From Pseudomonas duriflava (lineage in GTDB: Bacteria; Pseudomonadota; Gammaproteobacteria; Pseudomonadales; Pseudomonadaceae), in NCBI RefSeq assembly GCF_007830155.1, contig NZ_VLKY01000019.1, positions 1 to 53,862 on the forward strand: a stretch of 53,862 nucleotides of DNA. The letters are read 5' to 3'. The notes under the pieces are model-generated. The model had not been told where the DNA came from, searched no databases, and saw nothing but the letters and a program-made list of their open reading frames with translations. The number at the start of each line of letters is the position of its first letter. Position 1 is the stretch's first letter. Below are positions 25,558-34,041 of the stretch, piece by piece. Both the position numbers and the translations under genes were made by a program.

Positions 25558-25749
25558 ATCAAACTCCATCTTTTCTTTGAGAATCAGCCAATGGGCAATT
25601 GATGGGCAGACGAGCTCCAGTGAGCAATTTGGGTGGTCTAGTCAAGGCTTCCATGAGAAATCTGATTTTCAAACAAGATTTAATACGCCGCTATCACTCT
25701 AAAGACTGTATTTGAAACAATAAGGAATTAACCCCGCCAGTGCTGCTGA

Positions 25750-25863
25750 CCCAAGCCCGCCGCTCCTCAAGGTACTCAGGGGAAGCGCACCGAAGTTACA
25801 GCGGCCGAGCTGGTGGTGCTGATCAGCTCAGTACTCAATGAGTACAAGAGGAGCGAGTCGTAG
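25750..25863 (+). pseudogene. Possible C-terminal gene fragment
   Basis: An open stretch after a stop at 25747-25749 reads PKPAAPQGTQGKRTEV then TAAELVVLISSVLNEYKRSE and a stop at 25861. It has no start codon and looks like the tail of a decayed gene. Weak evidence based on amino-acid composition only. The rest of 25558-25947 shows nothing else recognisable. Confidence 0.3.
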
Positions 25864-25947
25864 GCACTGCCTACAGGCTAGGGTCTAAATAATGGGAAAG
25901 CGCAGATTTCCTGATTAGGTATCTGCGTTTATTCCATAGGCTGCTTC

Positions 25948-26007
25948 TTGACTGCTCCCCACTCTGAAGGACGGGGATTCTCACAGATGGACGCTCATGC
26001 CCGAGCG
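25948..26007 (-). mobile_element. IS200/IS605-type right end, copy 1
   Basis: TTGACTGCTCCCCACTCTGA, then AGGACGGGGATTC, the hairpin typical of right ends of tnpB-carrying IS200/IS605-family elements, followed by 27 bases nearly identical to the 3' end of the tnpB fragment at 29164-29352. The match stops abruptly at 26007, inside the MFS gene. Only the last residues of TnpB ([12 protein letters not shown], in another frame) remain. Confidence 0.75.
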
Positions 26008-27216
26008 AGTAAAAGACCAGAAGAGAAGCGCGGCCATGCTGACCGAGGCGCCCAGCAAGCAGACGCCCGCCCACCCGGCCCAGCCATAGACGGTGGTAGA
26101 GCTGACTGCACCCAGTGCGCTGCCCAGGGAATAAAAGACCATATAGCCACCAATCAGGCGGCTCGAGGCGTCTGGTCGCGCCGCGAGGATCATGCTCTGG
26201 TTTGTGACATGTACAGCCTGAACGGCAAAGTCCAGCACAATGATGCCCAGCACCAGCCACAGGATTGATGCTTCAAGGTAGGCCATCGGTATCCATGACA
26301 GCAGGAGCAGTACCAGCGCCACCCCGGTTGTCTGCTGTCCCCTCCCCTGATCCGCCCGCCTACCGGCTTGCGACGCGGCCAGCGCGCCTGCAATTCCAGC
26401 CAGGCCGAAAAGTCCTATCTGGGTATGTGAGTATCCAATGTCGGGCACGCTCAACGGCAGGACAAGCGACGTCCATAGAATGCTGAACGAGGCAAAGACA
26501 AGCATGGCCAACACGGCCCTGGCCCGCAGGACAGGCTCAGTGAGAAAGAGCTCTACAACAGAGCCCAGTAACGCCCAGTAGCTCACCCCCGCTTGTGTCA
26601 GGGAGTGGCGAGGCATCCTTAGGCCAAGGAGCATAACCATAAGCAGCATGAGCGCGGCGGACAAGGCATAAACCGCACGCCATCCCGCCAAGTCCGAGAC
26701 GACTCCGGACACGAGGCGTGCCAGAAGAATACCCAGGACAATGCCGCTGGTAATCCGGCCTACGACTCGCCCTTGCTCAGCTGGTGCCGCGAGCGAGGCG
26801 CCAAAGGCAACAACCACCTGAACGACCACCGCCATCAACCCAACCAGCGCCAGCGCTGCCAGCAGTAGCGCAAATCGCTCGACCAGACTGGCAAAGGTCA
26901 AGAAGGCCACCGATAGCAGCATTTGCCCCAGTATAAGCTTGCGTTGATCGATCAGATCACCCAAGGGGACAAGAAAAATGAGCCCCAGTGCGTAACCTAT
27001 TTGCGTCACAGTAACGACCACGCCAATGCGAGCCGGAGCCACGCCAAGACTGTGCGCCATTGAGTCTAAAAGGGGCTGGGCCACGTAGACATTGGCGACG
27101 GCAAGGCCTGCGGTCATGGCAAGGAGAAGAACAAGCGCACCTGTCAACCGCGGCTGGTTGTGACCTATACAACACTCATGGCCAGTGCAGGATGATGTTT
27201 CTGTTGGAGTATTCAT
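25981..27216 (-). CDS. MFS drug/metabolite exporter with IS-derived C-terminus
   Basis: 411 residues with 12 predicted membrane segments and the loop 2-3 signature PLGDLIDQRKLIL, a DHA1-like major facilitator. The first 25 residues are unusual, with four Cys/His (SSCTGHECCIGHNQ), a possible metal-sensing tail. The last ten residues (TRSGMSVHL and stop) are encoded by the IS605-type right end, so the original tail was replaced, although the core transport domain is intact. It is divergent from a MocR-type regulator, which probably controls it. Substrate unknown. Confidence 0.85.
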   Translation of the reverse strand: MNTPTETSSCTGHECCIGHNQPRLTGALVLLLAMTAGLAVANVYVAQPLLDSMAHSLGVAPARIGVVVTVTQIGYALGLIFLVPLGDLIDQRKLILGQMLLSVAFLTFASLVERFALLLAALALVGLMAVVVQVVVAFGASLAAPAEQGRVVGRITSGIVLGILLARLVSGVVSDLAGWRAVYALSAALMLLMVMLLGLRMPRHSLTQAGVSYWALLGSVVELFLTEPVLRARAVLAMLVFASFSILWTSLVLPLSVPDIGYSHTQIGLFGLAGIAGALAASQAGRRADQGRGQQTTGVALVLLLLSWIPMAYLEASILWLVLGIIVLDFAVQAVHVTNQSMILAARPDASSRLIGGYMVFYSLGSALGAVSSTTVYGWAGWAGVCLLGASVSMAALLFWSFTRSGMSVHL

Positions 27217-27332
27217 GGACAGCTCTGTAGCTCCTGACTAAGCGCGACCGGCAAACCGCCCAGGCCGCATGGCTTGTTACAGCATCAGACAAAAGCCACC
27301 TGTACGGCAGACCTACATATGAATCATTATCT

Positions 27333-27389
27333 CCATACAGATAAACGAGTCCCTATTCTGAATGGTCAGAAAAACCCTTGTCTGTATGG
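27333..27389. promoter_or_regulatory. Candidate MocR operator between exporter and regulator
   Basis: Two inverted copies of a 9-base site, CCATACAGA at 27333-27341 and TCTGTATGG at 27381-27389, centred in the 207 bp divergent promoter region. The spacing (48 bp start to start) suits two dimer sites of a GntR/MocR regulator. The right copy lies close to the likely promoter of the regulator itself. Confidence 0.6.
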
Positions 27390-27423
27390 TTTCTTTCGGA
27401 TTCTATGATCGTATAGTTGAAAG

Positions 27424-28872
27424 ATGACGCTTTATCTTAATCTTGCCACACTGCTCGGGCAGCGCATCGAAACAGGGCTCTATCTACCTGGGCAGCGCCT
27501 GCCTTCGGTCAGGACATTAAGTCTTGAACATGGAGTCAGCCTGTCAACCGTTCAACAGGCCTATCGCGTACTTGAGGATCTTGGTCTTGCGGTCCCAAGG
27601 CCCAAGTCAGGCTACTTTGTCTCCCCTACCAGGCGGCAGATGCTCCTGCCGGCATCCAGCCGCCCGGCGCAGCGACCCGTTGAGGTGTGCCAGTGGGACC
27701 AGGTGCTTGAGCTTATGCGAACCTCTTCCCGCCCGGATACCTTGCAGCTGGGCAGCGGTACACCAGATATCGCAGCCGTGACATTAAAACCGCTTTTTTC
27801 CGCACTGAATCAGATCTCGCGTCGTCACGATCTGGCAATGCTGCGCTACGACAATATCCAGGGCTTGCTGGAGCTGCGCCAGCAGGTCGCACGGCTGGCG
27901 CTGGACTCAGGGTGCCGGCTATTGCCAGAGGACATTGTTATCACCACCGGTTGCCATGAGGCGCTGTCAGCAGCTGTGCGGGCGCTTTGCAAACCGGGCG
28001 AGATCATGGCTGTAGAGTCGCCAGGCTTTCATGGGATCATGCAAACCCTCAAGGGTGCGAACGTGCAGGCGATAGAGATTCCTACCGACCCCGTTACCGG
28101 GATAAGCCTTGAGGCGTTGGAGTTAGCGCTTGAGCAGTGGCCTGTCAGAGCTATTCTTGTCACACCCAGTTGCAACAACCCCATAGGGTTTACAATGCCA
28201 GATGAGCGCAAGCAAAGGCTCCTGCGGCTGGCTCAGCGCTTCGATACGCCTATAATCGAGGATGATATCTATGGCGATCTGGCCTATGGGTATCCCAGGC
28301 CGTCTTCAATCAAGTCCATGGATAAAGAGGGTCGAGTACTGCTCTGCAGTTCCTTTTCCAAGACCCTGGCACCAGGTCTGAGAGTTGGCTGGATTGCGCC
28401 AGGACGATACCTTGAGCAAGTCCTGCATATGAAGTATATCGGCACGGGGGCTACTGCCACCCATACCCAGATGGCGGTTGCTGAGTTTATCGCCAAAGGT
28501 TTTTACCAACCCCATTTACGGCGTGTCCGCGGGCAGTACCAGCGCAACCGTGATCGTGTCATCCGATGGATATCACAGTACTTCCCCGAAGACACTCGAG
28601 TCAGTCAGCCCCAGGGGGGCTTCATGTTATGGGTAGAACTATCTGAGTCGGTTGATACACTTCGTCTGAATCGACTCTTGACGGAGTCAAGTATTCAAAT
28701 TGCGGTTGGAAGTATTTTTTCGGCGGTCGGGAAGTACCGCAACTGCCTGCGGATCAACTACGCCTGCGTTGAGAGCGCTGCCATGGAAGAAGCCATCAGG
28801 TGCATAGCTCAATCCTTGAATTCTGCCCAGACCGTCCATAATTGTCATCCCACCTCGCAATCGTCAGGGTAA
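27424..28872 (+). CDS. MocR-type regulator (GntR helix-turn-helix plus aminotransferase-like domain)
   Basis: 482 residues. A GntR winged helix (about 1-70, LPSVRTLSLEHGVSLSTVQQ) is joined to a fold-type I aminotransferase domain (about 100-460) with the PLP lysine in CSSFSKTLAPGLRVGW and the family motif SCNNPIGFTMP. Such proteins sense PLP and an amino compound and switch a neighbouring gene. The divergent MFS exporter is the obvious target. The N-terminus is short but contains the full recognition helix. No strong ribosome binding site is seen before the ATG. Confidence 0.88.
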   Translation: MTLYLNLATLLGQRIETGLYLPGQRLPSVRTLSLEHGVSLSTVQQAYRVLEDLGLAVPRPKSGYFVSPTRRQMLLPASSRPAQRPVEVCQWDQVLELMRTSSRPDTLQLGSGTPDIAAVTLKPLFSALNQISRRHDLAMLRYDNIQGLLELRQQVARLALDSGCRLLPEDIVITTGCHEALSAAVRALCKPGEIMAVESPGFHGIMQTLKGANVQAIEIPTDPVTGISLEALELALEQWPVRAILVTPSCNNPIGFTMPDERKQRLLRLAQRFDTPIIEDDIYGDLAYGYPRPSSIKSMDKEGRVLLCSSFSKTLAPGLRVGWIAPGRYLEQVLHMKYIGTGATATHTQMAVAEFIAKGFYQPHLRRVRGQYQRNRDRVIRWISQYFPEDTRVSQPQGGFMLWVELSESVDTLRLNRLLTESSIQIAVGSIFSAVGKYRNCLRINYACVESAAMEEAIRCIAQSLNSAQTVHNCHPTSQSSG

Positions 28873-28884
28873 GACCGCTCAGGA

Positions 28885-29130
28885 TTACCGTACAGCTTTC
28901 GCCTGCTCGCTAAACTGATCCATTGCCTGGCCCAGCTGTACGCTGGTTCCTTCGATATAGTCCGGCCATGGCACGAAGGGATTTGAGGTCAATGCATTGA
29001 GCACGTAGGCCTTGGGGCAGCGATACACTACCGGCTGGCCATACTCGTAGTGCGCCAGCACGATGTCGCTCTTACAGTCAGGCATGTCAGTAATCTCGGC
29101 TATCTGTTTGATCGCGCCGTAGTTCACCAT
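28885..29130 (-). CDS. Unknown protein, probably 5'-truncated by an IS end
   Basis: 81 residues (MVNYGAIKQIAEITDMP start). The reading frame is open a little upstream of the ATG into the IS605-type right end at 29147, where a stop closes it, so the native start may have been lost. No ribosome binding site precedes the ATG. No family was recognised. It may be the tail of a backbone gene split when the IS-flanked exporter block arrived. Confidence 0.45.
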   Translation of the reverse strand: MVNYGAIKQIAEITDMPDCKSDIVLAHYEYGQPVVYRCPKAYVLNALTSNPFVPWPDYIEGTSVQLGQAMDQFSEQAKAVR

Positions 29131-29146
29131 GCCGCTGTTTTCATCC

Positions 29147-29352
29147 TTGACATCCTCCCCGCCCTAAAGGACGGGGATTCCCACAGATGGACGCTCATGC
29201 CCGAGCGCGAGAATGTTTCTGGCCGCGTTGATATCGCGGTCGTGAGCCACACCGCACTCACAGCAGGTCCATTCTCTTATACGCAACCCATTGACGCCTT
29301 TTGGCACCGTCAGGGCGCCGCAAGTTGGCATCAGTAATCCGCCTTGGGTCAA
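29147..29352 (-). mobile_element. tnpB 3' fragment with IS200/IS605-type right end, copy 2
   Basis: On the minus strand 29352-29164 encodes the last part of an RNA-guided nuclease Tnp[21 protein letters not shown] then [19 protein letters not shown]. The CxxC half of the zinc finger and the DRDINAARN motif with its catalytic aspartate region are clear. It is followed by the right-end hairpin CTCCCCGCCCTAAAGGACGG at 29155-29174 and TTGAC at 29147-29151. The rest of tnpB and any tnpA are missing. The right end would have specified the guide (omega) RNA of the intact element. Confidence 0.85.
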
Positions 29353-29512
29353 TTTTCAATCAGCACCAAAAGCTGTATCCATTCCTATTGCTCGACGTTG
29401 CCTAGTTACCCTCTTATGTCTTCATATGGCGGTTCGCGGATACATCTATGTGGATTCAGCGATAAATCAAAACCTGCACCCATAACGAGCATGACAGTAT
29501 TAAAGCGCAAGG

Positions 29513-31048
29513 CTACGAACGAGATGCTCGCCAGCACCTCCGAGCACGACATGCAAAGTAGCCGCTCCAAGCCCCTAACCCACCTGCCACCAGCATCTGC
29601 AATGGCCAATGATCGAGTGCCCGAAACTGCAGGGCTTGTGCCACACCCAAAAGATAGCGCGTGATGAAAATTCCAAGGATTACCAGCAGTGGTAACCAAC
29701 TGCCTCGCATTATCAGTCGATCCGAGTTTTTAATCCTTGTCACGATGTTGGGTTCCATAAACCGCGAAACGATCTTGCTCACAGCGACAAGTCCTGCAAG
29801 CCAAAACCCAAGACCAGCACCCCAGTAATCGGTGTACTGAAACACTCCTTCCATAGACAACATGAGCATCCCGATAGGGAGCAGCAAAGCGAGGCTGAAC
29901 CGCACCTGTCGTGTGCGTGTTTGCATCAGTCCCAATACGCAAAGAGCGATTAGTAAACCGAATACCCACGGGGGGCTGTGGCTGAGGATTTCCAGCACGG
30001 TCAGTGGTGCAAACGGAACATCGTCAACTGAGGGTGCCTTGCGTTCTCCAGATAGAGGGATCTCGTCATCGGGTCCAACAAAAGCAACGAGCCGGGACAA
30101 CAAGCCCTCATGCACAGCCCTTCGGTTCACTCCCGCCTTGTCTATACAGAGCGGGATGCCATTGACCTCGGCGTTATAATGACAAACGGAAAGAAACACA
30201 AAGTGCCCCTCGTTACCTTCCAGCAACAGGGTTTTTGCTCCAGGTATGGCCGTTGCATAGCGAGCGCCGTGATGGCTCCATGGAAGAAAATCATCATGCA
30301 AAGCCCCCACTACCAACGCTGGAATGTCCGAACCAGCCATGGACTGTTTAACCAGTGCGGGGCCTAGTGCAGGGTCAAGCAATACTATTTTCCTAACGCG
30401 GGGGTCGCGGTAGTTGCCGTTAAACAATGAGATATAGGAGCTTGGCGCCCGCTTGATGTTCTGCGCGTAAAAGCACGAACGATCACCACCTGCTAGCCGG
30501 GAAACGCAGTACTCTGCGAATGCCTGGAGATCAAAGCGTGCTCCCGCCAGTAATGCTGCCGTCTGACCACCGGCAGAGTGACCAATAACAATGGCGTTGT
30601 CCCAGGCAACCTTTTTTTGGAAAATATTCAATTTCGTCAGGGCATCCAATGCCCGAGATGCATCCTGCGCCCGCTCCCACACCATACCGGTGACAAAAAA
30701 GTTCTGTGTCTGCTCTCCGTACACGCGGGATTCGCCAAAATGATTGAGACCGACGACTATGTACCCCTTCGATGCCAAACCGCTGCCAATCCAGGCGTAA
30801 TTGTCTGATGCCCCCATGCTGCCATGTGAAATGACAACGACCTTGTGAGTCACCGCTGACTCATCAAGGCATAGCGCTTTCGTTCCTGAGCTGCATACGC
30901 CTTCGGGGTACCAGATAGCAACATGCAGCGGGCGACCCGTATTTATGACATCGAGATCTCTCCTCACTTCTCGGACCTGGCCGCTGCACACCATCGACAG
31001 CAATGGCAGCACAAAAACTGCCAGTAGGTATAACCACCACCTCACCAT
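29513..31048 (-). CDS. Lipase/PAF-acetylhydrolase-like alpha/beta hydrolase fused to a membrane domain
   Basis: 511 residues from the ATG at 31046-31048 (AAGGA upstream). A signal peptide or anchor (about 1-22) leads to an alpha/beta hydrolase domain with nucleophile elbow VIGHSAGGQTA and oxyanion region VVISHGSMG, similar to dienelactone hydrolase and PAF-acetylhydrolase proteins. Near 335-490 come about four or five transmembrane helices preceded by LEILSHSPPWVFGLLIALC, resembling a small stand-alone membrane domain (DUF6622-like). The fusion would hold the hydrolase at the inner membrane facing the periplasm. Substrate unknown. It has no obvious operon partner. Confidence 0.75.
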   Translation of the reverse strand: MVRWWLYLLAVFVLPLLSMVCSGQVREVRRDLDVINTGRPLHVAIWYPEGVCSSGTKALCLDESAVTHKVVVISHGSMGASDNYAWIGSGLASKGYIVVGLNHFGESRVYGEQTQNFFVTGMVWERAQDASRALDALTKLNIFQKKVAWDNAIVIGHSAGGQTAALLAGARFDLQAFAEYCVSRLAGGDRSCFYAQNIKRAPSSYISLFNGNYRDPRVRKIVLLDPALGPALVKQSMAGSDIPALVVGALHDDFLPWSHHGARYATAIPGAKTLLLEGNEGHFVFLSVCHYNAEVNGIPLCIDKAGVNRRAVHEGLLSRLVAFVGPDDEIPLSGERKAPSVDDVPFAPLTVLEILSHSPPWVFGLLIALCVLGLMQTRTRQVRFSLALLLPIGMLMLSMEGVFQYTDYWGAGLGFWLAGLVAVSKIVSRFMEPNIVTRIKNSDRLIMRGSWLPLLVILGIFITRYLLGVAQALQFRALDHWPLQMLVAGGLGAWSGYFACRARRCWRASRS

Positions 31049-31382
31049 ATCCATCCTTGATATCAAAATGATCGGAAAAGCTATCAGCCCAGTCTGCAAT
31101 TAGAATCAAACTTGAAACCAGAGATTGACTGGCGATCTATTTTGCCGAATGGCTCGTTACGAAATGAAGATACAAACCTTATCGTTGGGTGGATACTGAA
31201 AAAGGTCACAAATGCCTGGAAGCAATCAACGTCAATCGGTGTGCAAGTTACTGGTTGATTACCCACAGGCTTGTAGTGCTGACGGCCGCCTTGCCGAGGC
31301 ATTAAAAACAGGCGGTGTCGCCGCGTTGATGGATACAGCAGCGACCCTGCGCAAAATGTCAAAGCTGTTTGCTTCAACCAAC

Positions 31383-31589
31383 CTACCCGCGTAGGCAGAA
31401 CAACGCCAGCAACCCAGCGTCGATAGCTTCAGGGTTGGTGTTAAGTAGACCATTCAGCAAGCCGTCCTGCGCCAGGCCCAATTGCTCGTTGACCTCCTCA
31501 CGGCGTTGGGTCTTCTGACCCATCGCGTCGACCTGGGACAGCTACTGGATAGCGTGTTCAGCTAAGGTGCAAATTTGTTCTGGTTTCAT
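31383..31589 (-). pseudogene. Short unknown gene with an internal stop
   Basis: From ATG at 31587-31589 the frame reads MKPEQICTLAEHAIQ, a TAG, then LSQVDAMGQKTQRREEVNEQ and LGLAQDGLLNGLLNTNPEAI up to a stop at 31383-31385. The composition before and after the stop looks like one 68-residue helical protein, so a point mutation (CAG/TAG region) probably ended it. Family not recognised. Confidence 0.4.
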
Positions 31590-31740
31590 CTGAATTTGGG
31601 GCGGGAACGACGTTGTGACTGTGTGGAAAGATCCGCTTAAAAGGCTAAAAATGGTATTCACTTAAACCAGGTAGACACCATCGCCTCTGGCGTCGGGGTT
31701 AGGAAGGTGAATTGTCTGAACGGTTACGGCTGAGGTACAG

Positions 31741-31779
31741 TTTTTGTGTATTCATTAGGGTATACCCCAGCGACTACAC
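31741..31779 (+). repeat. Array motif R1
   Basis: TTTTTGTGTATTCATTAGGG, then TATACCCCAGCGACTACAC. Core palindrome GGGTATACCC with outer arms TGTATTC and GACTACA, one mismatch. It lies about 90 bp upstream of the GNAT gene. First of seven related copies, all in the same orientation. Confidence 0.8.
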
Positions 31780-31870
31780 CTTGTTCTATAGGCTGCTCTG
31801 GTTAGTTAATGTAACGGTAGCCTCCTAGTCACGTTGGGTCGTAAGCAGCTATTTAATGGTGTTAATCAAA

Positions 31871-32386
31871 ATGGCACATAATGTGATATCTGTACGGCCA
31901 ATAAAACCTAGCGAGTGGCAGCTTTATCGGGATACGCGACTATATGCACTTCGCGACTCTCCCGATGCTTTTGCAAGCACCTATGAAGAAGAAGCTCTAA
32001 GAGCAGATGAGAGTTGGAAAGCCCGAATCATTGCGGCTTTTTCCTCCAACAATGACCATGCTTTGTTTGCGCTGGATGGAAATGAGGTTTGCGGTCTGGC
32101 TTGGGGAAAGCTATCAGCGAATACCGCTGACATCTTTCAAATGTGGGTAAATCCTAAATCACGAGGGCTAGGTGCAGGCCGCGCTCTGCTCGATGAACTC
32201 TTAGCCTGGGCTAGGAGATGTAGAGCGCTCCGTGTCCGCTTAGGTGTTACGGCAGCCGATACACCAGCAATGCATTTATATAAGGCGTTTGGCTTCCTGT
32301 CGGCTGGAGATCTAGAGCCTCTGCGCAAAGATTCTGTTCTCATGAGTCAGCCAATGGTATTAGAGTTAAGGTCCACTCTGCCTTGA
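31871..32386 (+). CDS. GNAT-family N-acetyltransferase
   Basis: 171 residues from the ATG at 31871 (an in-frame ATG at 31856 adds five residues). The acetyl-CoA-binding motif A is present as QMWVNPKSRGLGAGRALLDE, and motif B as MHLYKAFGF. It should acetylate an amine-bearing small molecule or protein N-terminus; the substrate cannot be read from sequence. It lies alone between motif copies R1 and R2, a one-gene unit like an integron cassette. Confidence 0.88.
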   Translation: MAHNVISVRPIKPSEWQLYRDTRLYALRDSPDAFASTYEEEALRADESWKARIIAAFSSNNDHALFALDGNEVCGLAWGKLSANTADIFQMWVNPKSRGLGAGRALLDELLAWARRCRALRVRLGVTAADTPAMHLYKAFGFLSAGDLEPLRKDSVLMSQPMVLELRSTLP

Positions 32387-32400
32387 GCGCAAGTCTCTGA

Positions 32401-32432
32401 GTAGTTATTAGCGTATATCTCAGCGACTACAG
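32401..32432 (+). repeat. Array motif R2
   Basis: GTAGTTATTAGCGTATATCT, then CAGCGACTACAG. More diverged core (GCGTATATCT), but ATTAG, CAGCGACTACAGG and the outer arms are kept. It starts 15 bp after the GNAT stop. Confidence 0.65.
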
Positions 32433-32440
32433 GTCATGAA

Positions 32441-32475
32441 GCGTTACAGCTAGATGTATAGCACCGCTGTAACGC
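32441..32475. other. Hairpin between convergent GNAT and isochorismatase genes
   Basis: Perfect 10 bp inverted repeat GCGTTACAGC / GCTGTAACGC with a 15-base loop, just after R2. No T run, so a weak or bidirectional terminator or structural element. Confidence 0.5.
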
Positions 32476-32494
32476 CTTGATTGGCAGTGGCTGC

Positions 32495-33016
32495 CTATTT
32501 AAAGTCACATTCTTCGGCTTTCATAACTCGGCAAAAGGCACCGGCAAGTGTCGAATTATGATGGTTGATGATCGACTCAGCGCTTAGTAATGGCGTATCC
32601 GAGCAAGTATGGCCATCCTCGATCAGGATGGTCTCGAACCCTAAATCACGTGCTGCACGGCAGGTGCTATCAACACAGTACTGAGTCTTCATGCCCGCGA
32701 CTACGATGGTTTCTACTCCTCTTGATCGCAGCTGTTCGGCGAGAGCAGTAAAAACAAAAGCATTCGGCCTGGATTTCTCAAAGATAATTTCGGTGCCATT
32801 GAGAGCCAGTCCGCCTACTAATTCAGTAAGAGGACTACCCCGCTCAATTGGACTACCTACTGGGCCTATATGCCTTGCAAAGAAAACGGAACAATCCGAT
32901 TTTTGGGCTCGGACTATAAGTTCATTAAGTGTGGCAAGCAGACGCTCACCACGCCAGGGCTTATCGGGGCCGTGAAACAGGCCTACCTGCATATCGAGGA
33001 TCAAGAGTGCGTGCAT
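32495..33016 (-). CDS. Isochorismatase-family cysteine hydrolase
   Basis: 173 residues with the catalytic triad of the family: aspartate in LLILDMQVG (D8), lysine in FEKSRPNAF and cysteine in MKTQYCVDSTCRAA. The cis-peptide region VVAGMKTQY is also typical. Members hydrolyse isochorismate, nicotinamide, carbamoyl compounds or similar; the length suits the small nicotinamidase-like or N-carbamoyl type, but the substrate is not certain. An AAGGAAA site precedes the ATG. It is on the minus strand within unit R2-R3. Confidence 0.88.
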   Translation of the reverse strand: MHALLILDMQVGLFHGPDKPWRGERLLATLNELIVRAQKSDCSVFFARHIGPVGSPIERGSPLTELVGGLALNGTEIIFEKSRPNAFVFTALAEQLRSRGVETIVVAGMKTQYCVDSTCRAARDLGFETILIEDGHTCSDTPLLSAESIINHHNSTLAGAFCRVMKAEECDFK

Positions 33017-33058
33017 TGCTTATTTCCTTACATTGGCCAGTGATGTAAGGGCAAATAA

Positions 33059-33089
33059 AAAGGCCCCTACCATCTCTGGCGGGGCCTTT
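33059..33089. terminator. Bidirectional rho-independent terminator
   Basis: Stem AAGGCCCC... with GGGGCCTT and A/T tracts on both sides (AAAA before, TTT after). It lies upstream of the isochorismatase and downstream (about 200 bp) of the GST gene on the minus strand, so it likely ends the GST transcript. Confidence 0.75.
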
Positions 33090-33282
33090 GGGTTCGCTTG
33101 CTATCTCTTGCTCACGACACCTCGCACGGCCCGCCTTTAGCGGTCGTGGTTGTAACGGTCGAGGTAAGCTGAGTCATATGCATGTCTTGACTATAGTGGC
33201 AGCTGTAGCTATCAGCAATAGTTTCGATTTGCTATCAAGCTATATTGTTCTGATGAGAAGCTTCAGAACATATCGCAGCTAA

Positions 33283-33918
33283 TCAGCTCAAAACTGCCAA
33301 ACCGGATCGCCTTGACCTCATGTGCAAGAGGTAAGCACAAAGCTTTGGCAGTTGCTGTTCGACCCATACAGCATTCCCAGGCAAGCGCTCCAGGTAATCA
33401 AGTATTGGCGTTAGGATTGCATCAGCCATGCTGTACGTAGCACCACAGAAACAAGCATGATCTCCCAGTTGTTCCTCTAACTTGGCCAGCATTTGTATCG
33501 CTTTTTGCTCAGCATTGATCAGCTCAGCAGGGCATGGAGTGCTGGCTGGCTTAACAGGAGGCGCCACAACCAGAAGATAGCGTCGCACCAGGGCATAGTC
33601 AGCGTACAGGGCTAACGCATTAGCCCATTGATTAACATTTGCCTTTTCATATGGATCTTCAGGACATAAGCACATATCAGGAAATGCGTCATCCAGGTAG
33701 CGGCAAATAGTGGTTGTCTCAAAGACTTTATGCTTCTCATGGAATAGTACGGGTACTTTTCCAAACGGATGTAGCTCCAGATGCTCAGGGCTTCGAAAAG
33801 CAATCGCCTGCCCGTTGAGCTCCATTCCATAGGTATATTGCAGCCCTTTTTCTTCACAGTAGAGCCGAACACTACGAACAAACGTGCTGAATCCAGGGCC
33901 GAAAATATGCAGGTTCAT
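33283..33918 (-). CDS. Glutathione S-transferase
   Basis: 211 residues with an N-terminal thioredoxin-like domain (SFVRSVRLYCEEKGL, HPFGKVPVLFHEKH with cis-proline, and FETTTICRYLDDAF, the glutathione-binding E/S-T position near 67) and an all-helical C-terminal domain with YSMADAILTPIL. It would conjugate glutathione to electrophiles. AAGGA precedes the start. It is divergent from a TetR gene with a perfect 28 bp palindrome between them, a classic inducible detoxification pair. Confidence 0.88.
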   Translation of the reverse strand: MNLHIFGPGFSTFVRSVRLYCEEKGLQYTYGMELNGQAIAFRSPEHLELHPFGKVPVLFHEKHKVFETTTICRYLDDAFPDMCLCPEDPYEKANVNQWANALALYADYALVRRYLLVVAPPVKPASTPCPAELINAEQKAIQMLAKLEEQLGDHACFCGATYSMADAILTPILDYLERLPGNAVWVEQQLPKLCAYLLHMRSRRSGLAVLS

Positions 33919-33960
33919 GACAAGTCCTTGGTAATAAATCTACCTCGATACTGTCTTTTT

Positions 33961-33988
33961 TGACTTTATGTTCAAGAACATAAAGTCA
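33961..33988. promoter_or_regulatory. TetR operator, perfect 28 bp palindrome
   Basis: TGACTTTATGTTC, two central A, GAACATAAAGTCA: a perfect inverted repeat between the divergent GST and TetR starts, 42 bp from the former and 53 bp from the latter. Size and position are as expected for a TetR-family operator that represses both genes. Confidence 0.85.
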
Positions 33989-34041
33989 TTATTTGGCAAA
34001 CTATCGGATAAGCAGTGACATTTCCAAGCATGAGGGAAAGG

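Larger units (their letters stand above)
31049..31870. other. 820 bp region without an intact gene
   Basis: Between the hydrolase and the GNAT gene. It holds one decayed short gene (31383-31589) and the first copy of the array motif (31741-31779). The remainder shows no ORF with family resemblance, no tRNA and no clear terminator. Confidence 0.6.

Noticed and set aside
29164-29352. A functional TnpB RNA-guided nuclease
   Set aside because: Only about 60 C-terminal residues remain; the RuvC core is missing.
31212-31394. 60-codon plus-strand frame upstream of the array
   Set aside because: No ribosome site, no resemblance to a family, and it partly overlaps a better minus-strand remnant.
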